Positions 35,413 to 48,081 of a DNA stretch of 64,000 nucleotides are shown here, piece by piece (positions within the stretch are counted from its first letter, which is position 1; each line of letters begins with the position of its first letter). The notes beneath the pieces are model-generated. The model made no database searches. It saw only the letters and a list, made by a program, of their open reading frames with translations, and was not told the DNA's origin. The DNA is from Ecdyonurus torrentis (lineage: Eukaryota; Arthropoda; Insecta; Ephemeroptera; Heptageniidae), in the NCBI GenBank assembly GCA_949318235.1, contig OX439132.1, forward strand, positions 43,331,331 to 43,395,330, in the 5' to 3' direction. The position numbers were made by a program, and so were the translations under genes.

Positions 35413-36112
35413 TCGCTCGTTTGCTGTGATTTTATCGTATCAGAGAAATGTGTTCTCTTCAAAAAAAAAAAGTTTGATCTGCAATTACATTGTTTGTAGC
35501 AGTAGTAGAAAAAAAATAAAAATACGAAAAGGAAGATAAATTTAGTGGCTATTAGAAGATTTTTTTTTGTATTTTAAAAATTATTAATCTTTCCGCGATT
35601 ATAAGAAATGTAAAAATTATCCATGGTTTTTACCAACTCACCCCGCACACCTTGACTTTGAGATGCTTTAAAAAATTGATGTAATACCTCAAATTTTTTA
35701 ATACTTGGTAAACATACTTCATACATGGTTGCTTTTTATTTGAAATAAAAATATTTTTTATTTTTATAAATTTGTACCTGTAATACCTAATTAATTAAAT
35801 TATTGCTAACTCCGTGTATTTTGAAGATATTGGAATAATTTTTTTTTACAACATTCACTATCGAGTGATTTAATTTCTAATCGATTTTAAATGAAAAGGA
35901 GGAGAGCGCATATAATTTTTAACAAAACTTATAATTTTAATCATTATTCTTTACTTGAGAGAAAAATGAGAAGATGATTTTGGCAACGATGTTGAAGTCT
36001 TCTCTCTCTCTGTTTACCTTCTCTCTCGTGATCCCATCTTCGGGTCAGGTGCTCACGGCATTCGGACCATCTCGGAGCGGTGTGTCATGCACTAGATAAA
36101 ATTTTACCCACA
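35413..36112 (+). repeat. Left terminal inverted repeat of the 9.8-kb transposon
   Basis: About 700 bp matching the complement of 44515-45212 nearly base for base, including the poly-A lengths at 35461 and 35508. It diverges inside after ATTTTACC. A GC-richer inner portion (36000-36100) holds a CT-repeat and CTTCGGGTCAGGTGCTCACG. Of the few visible differences, one is C/G at about 35910 and another an extra T in the CT-rich part. Confidence 0.92.
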
Positions 36113-37823
36113 TACACAATTTACTTGCCTGCGTTATCGTTATAAAAGCGTTGTATAATATTTTTCCACAGAATGATAAAAAAAGTCTTAAAAAAAAAAT
36201 TATAAATTTTTTTTCTTTTCAAATTTGTTTGGCAATTAATAAATGTATGCTATATATCGTTTAACTTTATTTGTAACGATATATCGATTTTTTTTATTAG
36301 TCTTGACATAATATAATGTATAAAATATTGATTGTTATAAAAATATTTTTATCACTTTACATTTTATATATAATGTATTAATTATAGTAAAAGTAAATTA
36401 AAATTTTCGGGTAAAAATGATTTAAAATTTGTGTTTTTTATCCGTATTATTATCCATACAACTTTACCACACATTGCATTGAAAGATACATTTCGATCTA
36501 TAAATAATTATTGGAGGAAACAATTGACACATTAAATGAGTTGAATTTTTCAGTTAAATATTTTATTCTTTTATAACAAACATAAAATATGAAACATTTG
36601 CTTATAATACAAACAAAAAATAATAATAAAATCACAATACAATGAAAGCTTTGCTGGCCATTTTGAACATAAAATAAATCTCAAATTTGAATTTTTAATT
36701 TTTACCAGTTTCAGTGAACAATAATACATTGAAATGGTATGTTATTTTTTTATTTCAAGAATGAAAATGTAAATGGTATTATATGTATATACCGTTTTTT
36801 GGTTTATTTAAGTACTGTTGTAATTAGTTCCAATTCTTTTATGGTGTTACCTCATGTGGATGTTTTATCTTTATTTTTCTTATATTAAAACCAAATAATG
36901 AAAGAAATTAAATTTTAAACATAATAATTTTTTAATCACATTTACTTTGCTGTTTTTGCAATATCGTAAAAAAAACTATTTTACCCTGTATTTTTATTGC
37001 ATGTGTAATTCTAATATGATATTATATAGACGCAGGAATCTGCATTTAAATAAAAACTAATCAAGTCCAACTTACTATAGACAGAGCACTTTCTAACATT
37101 ATTTTAATTCTTTTTAACTCATAGCATTGAAAGTAAATTTGTATCACTTTTTTCCCGCTATTAAAATAACGTACAAAGACAAAATATTATAATCTTAGCA
37201 ATATTATTTCCTAATCAATAAGTTTTTTAGACATAAAATAACAGTTTTAACATTGTGTTTTAACCTTAAAAAACAGAAGTAAAAAGAAACAGTTGTAAAA
37301 CGTAAATTGATAAAGTAAAAATCATTTTTCATATTTTTTTCGCGAAATAAACAATTTGCAGTAACCTAATTTTATATTACTCTTACACATTACAATATGA
37401 AATAAAAAATGGTAGCTTGTACTGTTTATTGTGCACACTGATTGATTACAAAAGCTACTTGGATAACATTTTTTATGCTGTAGGAGATGGTATTACTTTT
37501 ATTGTGTTATTTTATTTGCATGGAGCACATTAGAAAAACAAATTGAACCATATTATAATATTGATTATTATATTCAGAATTTTATCATGGAAGTCATAAA
37601 TAATTTCATATTTTTAAAAATATATATTTTTTATAGTGATGTGATTAAATATTTGTGAAATATAAAAAGAAATTTTATAAAAAAAAAATACTGTAAATGG
37701 AAGCAAATAAAGGAACGCAATAAAATAGGTATTTGTAGACTTATTACAATTAAAGTTTAAAAAAAATGGAAGTAATTGTTGTAAAAATATATAAGCCAAC
37801 TAAAAAATACCTGTCCGATTTAT
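36113..37823. other. Non-coding interior of the transposon
   Basis: AT-rich DNA between the left TIR and the MITE, downstream of the transposase on its strand. No further ORF of interest. Confidence 0.5.
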
Positions 37824-37827
37824 TTAA

Positions 37828-38127
37828 AGGCGTAGAACACATTAAAAAAAGTACAATAATATCCAAACAAACCTGACAATCAGCGTTGATTCGTCCGAAT
37901 TCATTGATTTCTAATTTCTTCTGTATTTGCAAAATATCGCTAGCGGTCACTGACGTCACAGCTCGCCTGATGATCCACGTACGCGTACACTGGGCAAGAT
38001 GTGACGTCAGTGACCGCCATTGTTATTTTGTGAATTGAAAATAAATTAGCAATCAATGGCTTCAGCCAAATCAACGTTGATTTTCGGCATAATACGCAAC
38101 TTTTTTTTTTGAAAGTGTTCTACGCCT
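37828..38127. mobile_element. TTAA-target fold-back MITE, family 1, copy 2
   Basis: A 300-bp palindromic element with ends AGGCGTAGAACAC and GTGTTCTACGCCT, flanked by TTAA (37824-37827 and 38128-38131). It has the same GCGGTCACTGACGTCAC core arms as copy 1 at 248-558. It lies just beyond the transposase polyA signal, so it does not break the gene. Confidence 0.88.
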
Positions 38128-38208
38128 TTAATGAAACTTTCAAGAAAGCAATATGTTTGTGTTATCTCAAAACTTTCAAATTACACATAAGAAATGAACT
38201 TTTTCACA

Positions 38209-38214
38209 TTTATT
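38209..38214 (-). terminator. Polyadenylation signal AATAAA for the transposase gene
   Basis: A canonical AATAAA on the minus strand about 38 bp after the stop codon, supporting a complete 3' end. Confidence 0.6.
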
Positions 38215-38251
38215 TACTGATAATTGTTAGTAATACAAAACAAACAACCAT

Positions 38252-39937
38252 CTACTGAACTGGAATATCGTCGTAATATTGACGATATTTTTCTTCTAAA
38301 GTAAGTTTTAATTCTTGTAGGTGTTTGTATTTAGTTTGTGTAATTGCAAGTCGACCTTTATATAAAGAGGGATATTGAAGTGTATCAAGTGGTAGTTTTT
38401 TCTTTCGCCCAGGCATGTCACTCCAATCTTCGATGAATGATGTTTTGTAACATATTGTTTCATTTTCATAGTTAAGTGCTACAATATCATTAACTTTTTT
38501 GTCACCCTTTTTACTACCAGGTCTGATACTGTTATAAACTTGTGACTCTGGAATTTTGTAATCTTTGAAGAAAGAATGGTCTAGCAAAACTGCATCATAA
38601 GGTTCTGGACTTGATCTAGCAATTTTAGTTATACGGACATAATCTTCAGGCAAGTTAATTTGGTAGGTTGCTTTTATGACTTTTTCTATTCTAGAGTGAA
38701 CGCTATCGCACTCCAACTGAGTATGACCTCTAACTAAAAATTTTTGACTAATTTTTATATTTTTTTTCTTGGACAAGAGCAGCAGTGCATTACTTAATGT
38801 AATATTTTTGTTCTGATAGGAACAATTATCAGAAAAGATAACGATTGGAATATTATATGGTATGCAATAACATTCAAGATAATCAACTAAGCAAGTAATA
38901 AATGTGGATGCACTGAGATCACTGTCACATTCTGTGAACCAATAATTTTTGGAATGTTTTGTTATACAATTAAATATGGTGAAATTGTGGACTGATAATT
39001 TTGTCTTAAAAAACATGGAACTGACTCGTGAATCAGGGCAGGTTTTTGACGCTTGGACGTCCATGGTTAATAAAATAATTTCACCTTTTTTTGCTGCTTC
39101 CTTGTCTCTTTTTTTTTCGTCACGAGCTTGATTCTTGTCTTTTAAATGTGCATCCTGAGATTCAGCAGATTTACTACCAACGCCATATTGATAGCAACTA
39201 TCGCAAAGATCTTTGCGAGGGACAAATATTGATAGTTTTTTTGCTTTAAATACTTTCAACAACGTGCAATAACTTAGTGGTGAGAAGCAAGTGAGATAAC
39301 AATGTTTTTTATATTCTTCATATATCTTTTTCATGTTTTGATAATTTTCACATAAATACAATTTTGAAGTATTTTTGCGACAGTAATGACTTTCTTTTTT
39401 TTTTAATGAATCTAGGAATACTGATAATTTTTCAAATTCATCTTTGTGTTTACTACTTTTAGATTTAGGTGTGGGTGCATTTGGAATACCAAACTTTGCG
39501 TCTTTTGCCCATTTCAAAACTGACTGCTCTCCAATGGCTAAAGTATTTAAAAAAAAAGTCTTGCACACTTGTACTTTTATTTTTTCTGAATTAGTAATAA
39601 AGTATTTTACACAATACTTCTTACGTCCAGTTTTTTCATTATTTTTTAATTCTGTATGACTCGTCACATACTGCTTTCTAGCCTCCCATGAAGTCAGACC
39701 CCAAAACTGAGAAAATATGTCTTCTCGTTCTTCTTCAGTTATGGTGTTGCATTGCTTAACAAACTTGTCCTTGCCACAACGACTAGAATCGCAAGCAAAA
39801 CCTAACACTCTTGCTTTTCTTTTTGTTTCATTTTTAACATTACTCCTAAGCGCTGATGTGTATTCGTTTCCTTCCAATCTGAGTCTCTTTTGAACATTCT
39901 GCTTATAATTCTCAGGATTTGATTTTTTAGTAGTCAT
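38252..39937 (-). CDS. DDE-like (RNase H fold) transposase, 561 aa
   Basis: A single uninterrupted ORF, the only convincing protein gene here. Its role is inferred to be transposase of the surrounding TIR element. Residues 45-60 carry Cys49 and Cys54. Residues 120-143 (VQVCKTFFLNTLAIGEQSVL) and the later ESHYCRK (182-188) and PRKDLCDSC (240-248) are hallmarks of a large family of animal proteins seen in hemipterans, cnidarians and others, whose catalytic part is, as I recall it, the Pfam domain DUF7869. Candidate catalytic residues are Asp293 in LLTMDVQ, Asp370 in IFSDNCSYQNKN and the GHTQLECDSVHSRIEK block (404-419), which holds Glu409, Asp411, His414 and Glu418. A Lys/Glu-rich linker spans 265-285. 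An in-frame TAA nine bases before the ATG fixes the start, and an AATAAA follows the stop. I cannot assign a named transposon superfamily with confidence. Confidence 0.85.
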   Translation of the reverse strand: MTTKKSNPENYKQNVQKRLRLEGNEYTSALRSNVKNETKRKARVLGFACDSSRCGKDKFVKQCNTITEEEREDIFSQFWGLTSWEARKQYVTSHTELKNNEKTGRKKYCVKYFITNSEKIKVQVCKTFFLNTLAIGEQSVLKWAKDAKFGIPNAPTPKSKSSKHKDEFEKLSVFLDSLKKKESHYCRKNTSKLYLCENYQNMKKIYEEYKKHCYLTCFSPLSYCTLLKVFKAKKLSIFVPRKDLCDSCYQYGVGSKSAESQDAHLKDKNQARDEKKRDKEAAKKGEIILLTMDVQASKTCPDSRVSSMFFKTKLSVHNFTIFNCITKHSKNYWFTECDSDLSASTFITCLVDYLECYCIPYNIPIVIFSDNCSYQNKNITLSNALLLLSKKKNIKISQKFLVRGHTQLECDSVHSRIEKVIKATYQINLPEDYVRITKIARSSPEPYDAVLLDHSFFKDYKIPESQVYNSIRPGSKKGDKKVNDIVALNYENETICYKTSFIEDWSDMPGRKKKLPLDTLQYPSLYKGRLAITQTKYKHLQELKLTLEEKYRQYYDDIPVQ

Positions 39938-40388
39938 TATGTCTTAGAGTTTTTGTTCTTGCTGTTTTAACCTACAAAACATAAATATACTATTAAAATC
40001 GATAACTGCTATTTTTAAAATTAAATATTATATACTAAAAATTAAAGAAAATTAAATAACTGACAATAAAAGAAACGTATAGAAAATTTAATCATATATA
40101 TTTATCGTTAAGAATGTAGAAACATATGTTTTAAAAACATAAAAAAAGGACAGAATGTCAGAAAGATAGAACAAATCTTTCCTACGTTAATTTTTCTGAA
40201 TTAGAGAGTAAACAGCCTGATATCGCTTCATAGGCAACGCTAATTATAATATGAATACAAAAAATAAAAATAATAATAAGAAATAAGCTACGTCAAAATT
40301 GTAAAAATATAGTCAAATCTTGAGGTTATCCACTTCCAAGATGTTGTGTTAATGTGAATTTCAAATGTGAGTCGAAGTATTTATTTAA

Positions 40389-40777
40389 GGGGGTAGGTGA
40401 CCGACTGATGTCTCACAAACTAGACGGTTACGAATAATAATAATAACACAAATTAAATGAGAAATGTTTCTTGAAAATTTAGTTCTGTAAAACATGTGAA
40501 AACACGATCAAATATTGAAGTTATTTCACTTTAAAAATAACATGTAAATGTTGACATTTAAATTTGAGTGGAAAATTTTAGTGAAATTATACACTTTTTT
40601 ACAATTAAAAATATCATTAAAATTTGTTTGGGTATAAAAATATTTTTTTTAATTTACTTGCTTTTATTTGAAAATTATAGTGTTAGTTTTATTGTAATTA
40701 AATCATGAACAGTAAATTATTGGGAAAATATAGTTCTTCTTTTGGCGATTGCCGGTCCAAATCGGTCCCCCACCGCC
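40389..40777. mobile_element. TTAA-type element with GGGGGTAGG end
   Basis: Begins GGGGGTAGGTGACCGACTGA after TTAA (40385-40388) and ends TCGGTCCCCCACCGCC before TTAC (40778-40781), a one-base decay of TTAA. Ends are akin to 16823-17154, and the interior is shared with 11797-12045. A partial duplicate of its right end follows at about 40790-40965. Confidence 0.65.
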
Positions 40778-40789
40778 TTACAAAATGTT

Positions 40790-40965
40790 AATAACAACTT
40801 TTTTCGGAACAAAAAGCAATTTATTATAATTTACTTAATTTCGTTTAAATGTTATAGTGTTTGATTTGCAGAAAATAAAGAATTTTTAAAGAATAATTGT
40901 GAAAATAAAGTGCTTTTCTTAAAAATTTCTGGTCCAAATTAATCACCCTCTTCGTTAGGTTAACA
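40790..40965 (+). repeat. Partial duplicate of the right end of the preceding element
   Basis: TTACTTAATTTCGTTTAAATGTTATAGTG and CTGGTCCAAATTAATCACCC parallel 40660-40775 in the same orientation. Confidence 0.5.
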
Positions 40966-41289
40966 TTAATGTTAAGCCGCATGGAAAAATGCAATTATTT
41001 CATCGCATATTTCCGTAATGCTTGTTATGTTGTTAATATCAATTATTAATACTATGCATATTTAAACCCTTTTTTATCGTAGGTTAAACATAAAGCATTA
41101 CACAATCTTTAGCTCAAAAATTGTTTCCTGTATACACAAAAACACATCTTGCAACTTCTGAGACTTTCCATTCGACGTAAATTAAATTATACTTTTTAAT
41201 GGAAATCTTTAAAATTGCTAATAGAATAAAGGAAAAAAAGTATTGCAGTGCGGTTTTATTTACTCATTTATTATTTTAAGTAATGCATT

Positions 41290-42318
41290 CAGGAACGGAT
41301 TGGGTCGTTACAGCCCACCGAGATATCAATAGAGACGGCGCTACCTCGGATGGGGGTCAGGGGGGCGGAGCCCCCCTTCCGAGGGGTTGCAGGGGGCTTT
41401 GGCCCCCTTGCCCGCCGTAGGAAAATATTACTGATTTTTCCGTATTTTAGATGTTTTGTAACCCTAAAAATTACACTTTATTCCAAATAATATTCGTGAT
41501 TTTTTTTTAGCAATTTTTTTTTAATTTTAAAAATTATTAAATTAAAAAAACCTAAGCTACTAGAATAAAATTTATTGAATAAATATTCGCCTATATACGG
41601 ATGCGGCATATTTGCAATAAAATGTAACATTTTTAGTTAATTATTCTGAAAACGCATGTAACAACAGTTTCCTTAATTTTATTGTATTTAATTTAGTCTT
41701 AATTGTGATAAATCAATTTCCTATATTTTAATAGCAAAAAACGTTTTCAAATTTGACAAAAAAAAATTATAAATAATAATAATAATATGGTTTCCATTTT
41801 TTTTTTTTTTTTTTTTTTCTTTCTTTATAATGAAAATTTAAAATAATTTTGAACTTCATTGCAAGTCATTGTAGTCATTTGTGATGCGTGGAAATCTGAA
41901 TTTATAATTTAATACCACTATGGCTGTTTTTGGAGAGCAAATTTATCAAGGATAATTATAAGAAATTAAATATGTGATAATTTTTAGAAATATTATTAGT
42001 TTCTTTTATATATATTAAAAATAAAATTTAATTTTTAGCATAACAATTCTTAACTGCAATGAAACATAATAATATATTAAAAAAAACAATAATAATAAAA
42101 AAATTAAATCAAAGAGAACCAAAGAAAAACCGCCGAACAAAAAAAAAATCACAAGTTAAGCTTTTTTATTGAATATTTATTTAATTTACTTGGTGAAATT
42201 TTCTCTCTCTCTCTCTCTCTTTTTTGGTGGGGGGGGGGGCTGACTTGGCCCATGGCGGCCCACTTTTGCCGCGGACCATCAAGAAATCATCGAAATCTCG
42301 GTGCCAAATCCGTCCCTG
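41290..42318. mobile_element. Non-autonomous hAT-like element, 1029 bp
   Basis: Starts CAGGAACGGATTGGG and ends with the inverse CCAAATCCGTCCCTG. It is flanked by AATGCATT (41282-41289) and AATGCTTT (42319-42326), an 8-bp target duplication with one mismatch, as expected for hAT elements. It contains a G/C-rich block near 41345-41420 (GGGGGGCGGAGCCCCCC) and a (CT)n near the right end. No transposase. A related partial copy lies at 52741-53515. Confidence 0.82.
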
Positions 42319-43019
42319 AATGCTTTATATCAGATATAGATTTTTTAAGAAGGAGTTGATGCGTTTGTGTCTCAAATATTTTTGACTTTACATGGAAACA
42401 TTTGCTTCTTTGACCTAAAGAAGTGATAACAATATTTACATTACTATTTTTAGTTGCCTACTTGTCTCATTTTACTTGCTTTCATAATTTAGAGTGTTTT
42501 ATTTCAATTTTTTTCAATTAAATACATTAAATTAAATTCAAATTTACTACATACATTGAAATTAAAAATATCAATGCTACATAAATAAAAAAAAATTGTA
42601 ATATCGTAGCAGCATATTTTTTAATCAGCCAAAAAAGTTTAAATGTAAGCTTTAGTTGTTTCTTTTATCATAATAATCTAATAAAAATAATAAACACAAA
42701 TATATATGTATGTATATATATATATATATATATATACAGGGTGTCCATAAAGTCTCTGAGTGTGTTTGGACGTTAATAAAACACATAAGACTCAACGTAA
42801 ATTAAACTTTTTATACATCAAATTAAAGCTTGAATTATGACAATTTTGAAAATTAAAACATAAATGCAATCAGTTGATTATTAATCTTGCTGCATCAAAA
42901 ACCGCAAAAAAAGAGAAAATTGACGTCCGATTTGCAACTTTTAACGCTTGCATCATCTGAAAAAACACATACAGATTCAAAATTTGTAAGGTCTCACTCG
43001 AGTTTTCTGAAACATTAGC

Positions 43020-43600
43020 TCAAGGCCTCTCCACATGCACCCCATTGGTAGCACGACACACGTCGAGACGAACCTCTAGCTCGTGCGACACGTTGCGGAG
43101 AGTCTGCGGAGTGATGGCCTCAATAGCGGCGGTGATACGCTGCATCAACTCACGCATGTCACGCACTTTCGTCTTGAAGACCTGGTCCTTGACGTAGCTA
43201 CAGAGATAAAAGTCGGGTGGCATGAGATCAGAAGACCTGGGAGCCCATGCCATGGGTTCACCACGACGTAGCCATCTGCCTAGAAACACCTAATCCAGCT
43301 CGTCTCTGACAACGTGCTCCCAATGTGGGAGCGCTCCGTCCTGCTGGAAGATGAGCTTGTAACCCCACTCCGTCTGGCCCTGCAGCTGCTGAGGGATGGC
43401 GTATAATTCTCAAGCATGTTCTGGAAGTTGTTCCAGTGAACAGTTGGCTCGTGGAAGACGAACGAGTGGATCACACAATCGTACAGGACTGGGCACCAAA
43501 TAATTGCCTTGGGACTGTCACGTTCGAACGTACGAGCTGTGTCTGGCCGTTCAGTGCCCAAGAAACACACGTTCTGTCAGTTTTTACTTTACCACACAAA
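43020..43600 (-). pseudogene. Mariner-like transposase fragment, broken
   Basis: Minus-strand reading gives IIWCPVLYDCVIHSFVFHEP, then after a frameshift FQQDGALPHWEHVVRDELD, an in-frame stop near 43290, and then APRSSDLMPPDFYLCSYVKD through to CRATNGVHVERP-stop. FQQDGAPPHW and SPDLTPxDF are the second and third acidic motifs of mariner-type transposases. The N-terminal DNA-binding half is absent. Frameshift, stop codon and truncation make it inactive. Confidence 0.8.
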
Positions 43601-43613
43601 CACGCAATGCACT

Positions 43614-43837
43614 CGTCTCCTGATCTCACGCAACCCGAATTTTATCTCTGGGGCTACGTCAAGGACCAGGACCAGGTCTTCAAGACGAAAGTGCGTGACA
43701 TGCATGAGTTGAAACAGCGTATTACCACCGCTATCGAGGCCATCACTCCGCAGACTCTCCGCAACGTGTCGCGCGAGCTAGAGGTTTGTCTCGAAGTGTG
43801 TCGTGCTACAAATGGGGTGCATGTGGAGAGGCCTTGA
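43614..43837 (+). pseudogene. Inverted C-terminal mariner transposase fragment
   Basis: About 74 residues from DLTQPEFYLWGYVKD to CRATNGVHVERP, the same C-terminus as on the minus strand but inverted. It has a two-residue insertion (DQDQ instead of DQ). It lies in the right arm of the fold-back, and the open frame upstream of it is antisense to the other fragment. Confidence 0.8.
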
Positions 43838-44120
43838 GCTAATGTTTCAGAAAACTCGAGTGAGACCTTACAAATTTTGAATCTGTATGTGTTTTTTCAG
43901 ATGATGCAAGCGTTAAAAGATGCAAATCGGACGTCAATTTTCTCTTTTTTTGCGGTTTTTGATGCAGCAAGATTAATAATCAACTGATTGCATTTATGTT
44001 TTGATTTTCAAAATTGTCATAATTCAAGCTTTAATTTGATGTATAAAAAGTTTAATTTACGTTGAGTCTTATGTGTTTTATTAACGTCCAAACACCCTCA
44101 GAGACTTTATGGACACCCTG

Positions 44121-44198
<78 letters not shown>

Positions 44199-44420
44199 AC
44201 AATCGGTATATAAGTGTATAATAATTCTAATACGTAGCTAATTTTATTTTAAACGTGTGTTTTTTTCCCACTACATTTTTGTGCAACATGAGACATGCAT
44301 CATAAAAATATTAGTAAAATAATAGCACAATATGAAAAACAAGCAAAGTTTTATATAAAAGAATTACAATTGCTTTTAAAATATTTAAAAATAATAACAA
44401 TAACAATATTATTAACTCAC

Positions 44421-44520
44421 CTTTTGCTCAAGAAGACGAATGAGGGTCCATCCATGTAGTGCGATATTTTGAACTCAAATGTAAATAATAACAAACTAAA
44501 CAGACACGTTGTGTAGGTAA
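44421..44520 (-). promoter_or_regulatory. Candidate 5' leader exon with short upstream ORF
   Basis: Adjacent to the inner edge of the right TIR. It holds an ATG at 44455-44453 opening MDGPSFVFLSK before the donor site. Spliced to 39971, this frame continues a few codons and stops at the TAA nine bases before the transposase ATG, making a 20-codon upstream ORF. Inference from splice motifs only. Confidence 0.3.
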
Positions 44521-45212
44521 AATTTTGTCTAGTGCATGACACACCGCTCCGAGATGGTCCGAATGCCGTGAGCACCTGACCCGAAGATGGGATCACGAGA
44601 GAGAAAGGTAAACAGAGAGAGAGAAGACTTCAACATCGTTGCCAAAATCATCTTCTCATTTTTCTCTCAAGTAAAGAATAATGATTAAAATTAAAAGTTT
44701 TGTTAAAAATTATATCCGCTCTCCTCCTTTTCATTTAAAATCGATTAGAAATTAAATCACTCGATAGTGAATGTTGTAAAAAAAAATTATTCCAATATCT
44801 TCAAAATACACGGAGTTAGCAATAATTTAATTAATTAGGTATTACAGGTACAAATTTATAAAAATAAAAAATATTTTTATTTCAAATAAAAAGCAACCAT
44901 GTATGAAGTATGTTTACCAAGTATTAAAAAATTTGAGGTATTACATCAATTTTTTAAAGCATCTCAAAGTCAAGGTGTGCGGGGTGAGTTGGTAAAAACC
45001 ATGGATAATTTTTACATTTCTTATAATCGCGGAAAGATTAATAATTTTTAAAATACAAAAAAAAATCTTCTAATAGCCACTAAATTTATCTTCCTTTTCG
45101 TATTTTTATTTTTTTTCTACTACTGCTACAAACAATGTAATTGCAGATCAAACTTTTTTTTTTTGAAGAGAACACATTTCTCTGATACGATAAAATCACA
45201 GCAAACGAGCGA
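44515..45212 (-). repeat. Right terminal inverted repeat of the 9.8-kb transposon
   Basis: Inverse of 35413-36112. It lies upstream of the transposase on its strand, so it probably holds the promoter. Confidence 0.92.
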
Positions 45213-46781
<1,569 letters not shown>

Positions 46782-47076
46782 CAGTCATGGAGTCGATACC
46801 GAAATTTTCGATACCGATACGATACCGATATTTTTAAATTTTCCCGATACCGATACCGATACGATACTGGCCAAAAAAATTTGCTCCGATACGATACCGA
46901 TACGATACCGATATTTTCCGATACTTTTTCGATATTTTTGCTATATCTCATACAATAAATATTGCACTATAAATTTCAATTTTTTTTCACCTTTGAGACA
47001 TAAATTGGTATCATAAAATCCATGCATATTTTTGCCACATTTATTTATTTATTTATGTATTTATTTATTTATATAT

Positions 47077-47151
<75 letters not shown>

Positions 47152-48042
47152 TTCATTCATTTATTTACTTATTTGCTCACTTATTTATTTATTTTATTCT
47201 ATTGTTCGTTTGTTAAACTAAAATGACTAAAAAAATTATAGTAGATTTAAAAAAAATTATATTTCATTCGTTTAATGAAATTATACGATTAGAATATCCT
47301 CTACTATTTCCAAGCACGTTTGTTAATTATTTACAAATTAGCAATTTCTTTATTTCGTATAGAAATAATTTTCAAATATTTAATAAATTTAATATTTTTT
47401 TTCATTGTATTTTTTTATTTGCTAAAATAAACAAAGTATCATTAGCTTTCGTATTTATTTTATTGGCTCAAATCATCCCCGCTAAACCAAAGGGGTTAAA
47501 GTCCAAATTTCCCCTCTGGTCGTAAAAATCCTTTGATTTTGTAAACTTTTTAAAAATTTAACCTTGTAAAAAATTTGTACAAAGACATTAACGGAAGTAT
47601 GCTACATCTTTTGTAATTTGTATTGCATTGAATTTATATACAATTACAGGGATTTAAAATGTCAATCATTGGCTATATTTGATTATGATTTCTACCAACG
47701 CTTTAGTCATTAGGAGAGATCATAGATAGTACTGTACGACCACACGACGGATTTCTCAGAAACTTGGCGACAGTCGATCGCTCATTTTTTTTTTTTTTTT
47801 TTTTTTTTTATAAAAAGAAGAAAAAAGTTTTAACACTATTTTCTTTATTTTTATTGTATGTAAAATACAAAAAAAAAAAAAAAAACTTTTTACCTGGTGG
47901 CTTTATAAACGGTATAAAATAAAAATACTGTGCACGGCGCCCTGCCCTGTTGTTATAGCACAATGAAAAATAAAGGAGTGAATTTTATTGTCCAAGTACG
48001 AAAGATAGATAATCACTAATGGAATGTTCTCGTTGCTTCATA

Positions 48043-48081
<39 letters not shown>

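Larger units (their letters stand above)
42737..44120. mobile_element. Fold-back mariner-like element
   Basis: Both ends read CAGGGTGTCCATAAAGTCTC inward and are flanked by TA, the mariner target. The outer ~500 bp at each side are near-identical inverse copies, each encoding the same transposase C-terminus. It is thus two 3' ends joined head to head around a fragment of the transposase core, with no 5' end, and cannot be autonomous. Confidence 0.88.
39972..44420 (-). other. Putative 4.4-kb first intron of the transposase gene
   Basis: On the minus strand a strong donor, AAAAG|GTGAGT, ends at 44421. A T-rich acceptor, TTTATGTTTTGTAG|G, opens exon 2 at 39971, 34 bases upstream of the ATG. The inferred intron contains all three right-side insertions. 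Exon 1 would begin inside or beside the right TIR. This is inferred from splice motifs only. Confidence 0.4.
35413..45212 (-). mobile_element. 9.8-kb DNA transposon with ~700-bp TIRs and an intact transposase
   Basis: The two ends are inverse copies, starting TCGCTCGTTTGCTGTGATTT and ending with the complement. Comparison with uninterrupted monomers such as U5 shows one extra TA, so the target duplication is TA, within the limits of an AT-repeat target. The element holds one long ORF (38252-39937, minus) with a polyA signal and a candidate 5' exon next to the right TIR. It is loaded with later insertions: a TTAA MITE (37828-38127), a TTAA-type element (40389-40777), a hAT-like element (41290-42318) and a mariner fold-back (42737-44120). 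Without these it would be roughly 6.7 kb. The TIR pair shows only a handful of differences by eye, so it is young. Confidence 0.9.

Noticed and set aside
43436..43837. 133-codon plus-strand frame in the mariner fold-back
   Set aside because: Its first half is antisense to the other transposase fragment. Only the last ~74 codons are real transposase sequence, so it is annotated as a fragment.
47223..47525. 100-codon frame inside the CAGTCATGG element
   Set aside because: AT-driven Phe/Ile/Lys/Asn composition, no domain, no splice or polyA support.
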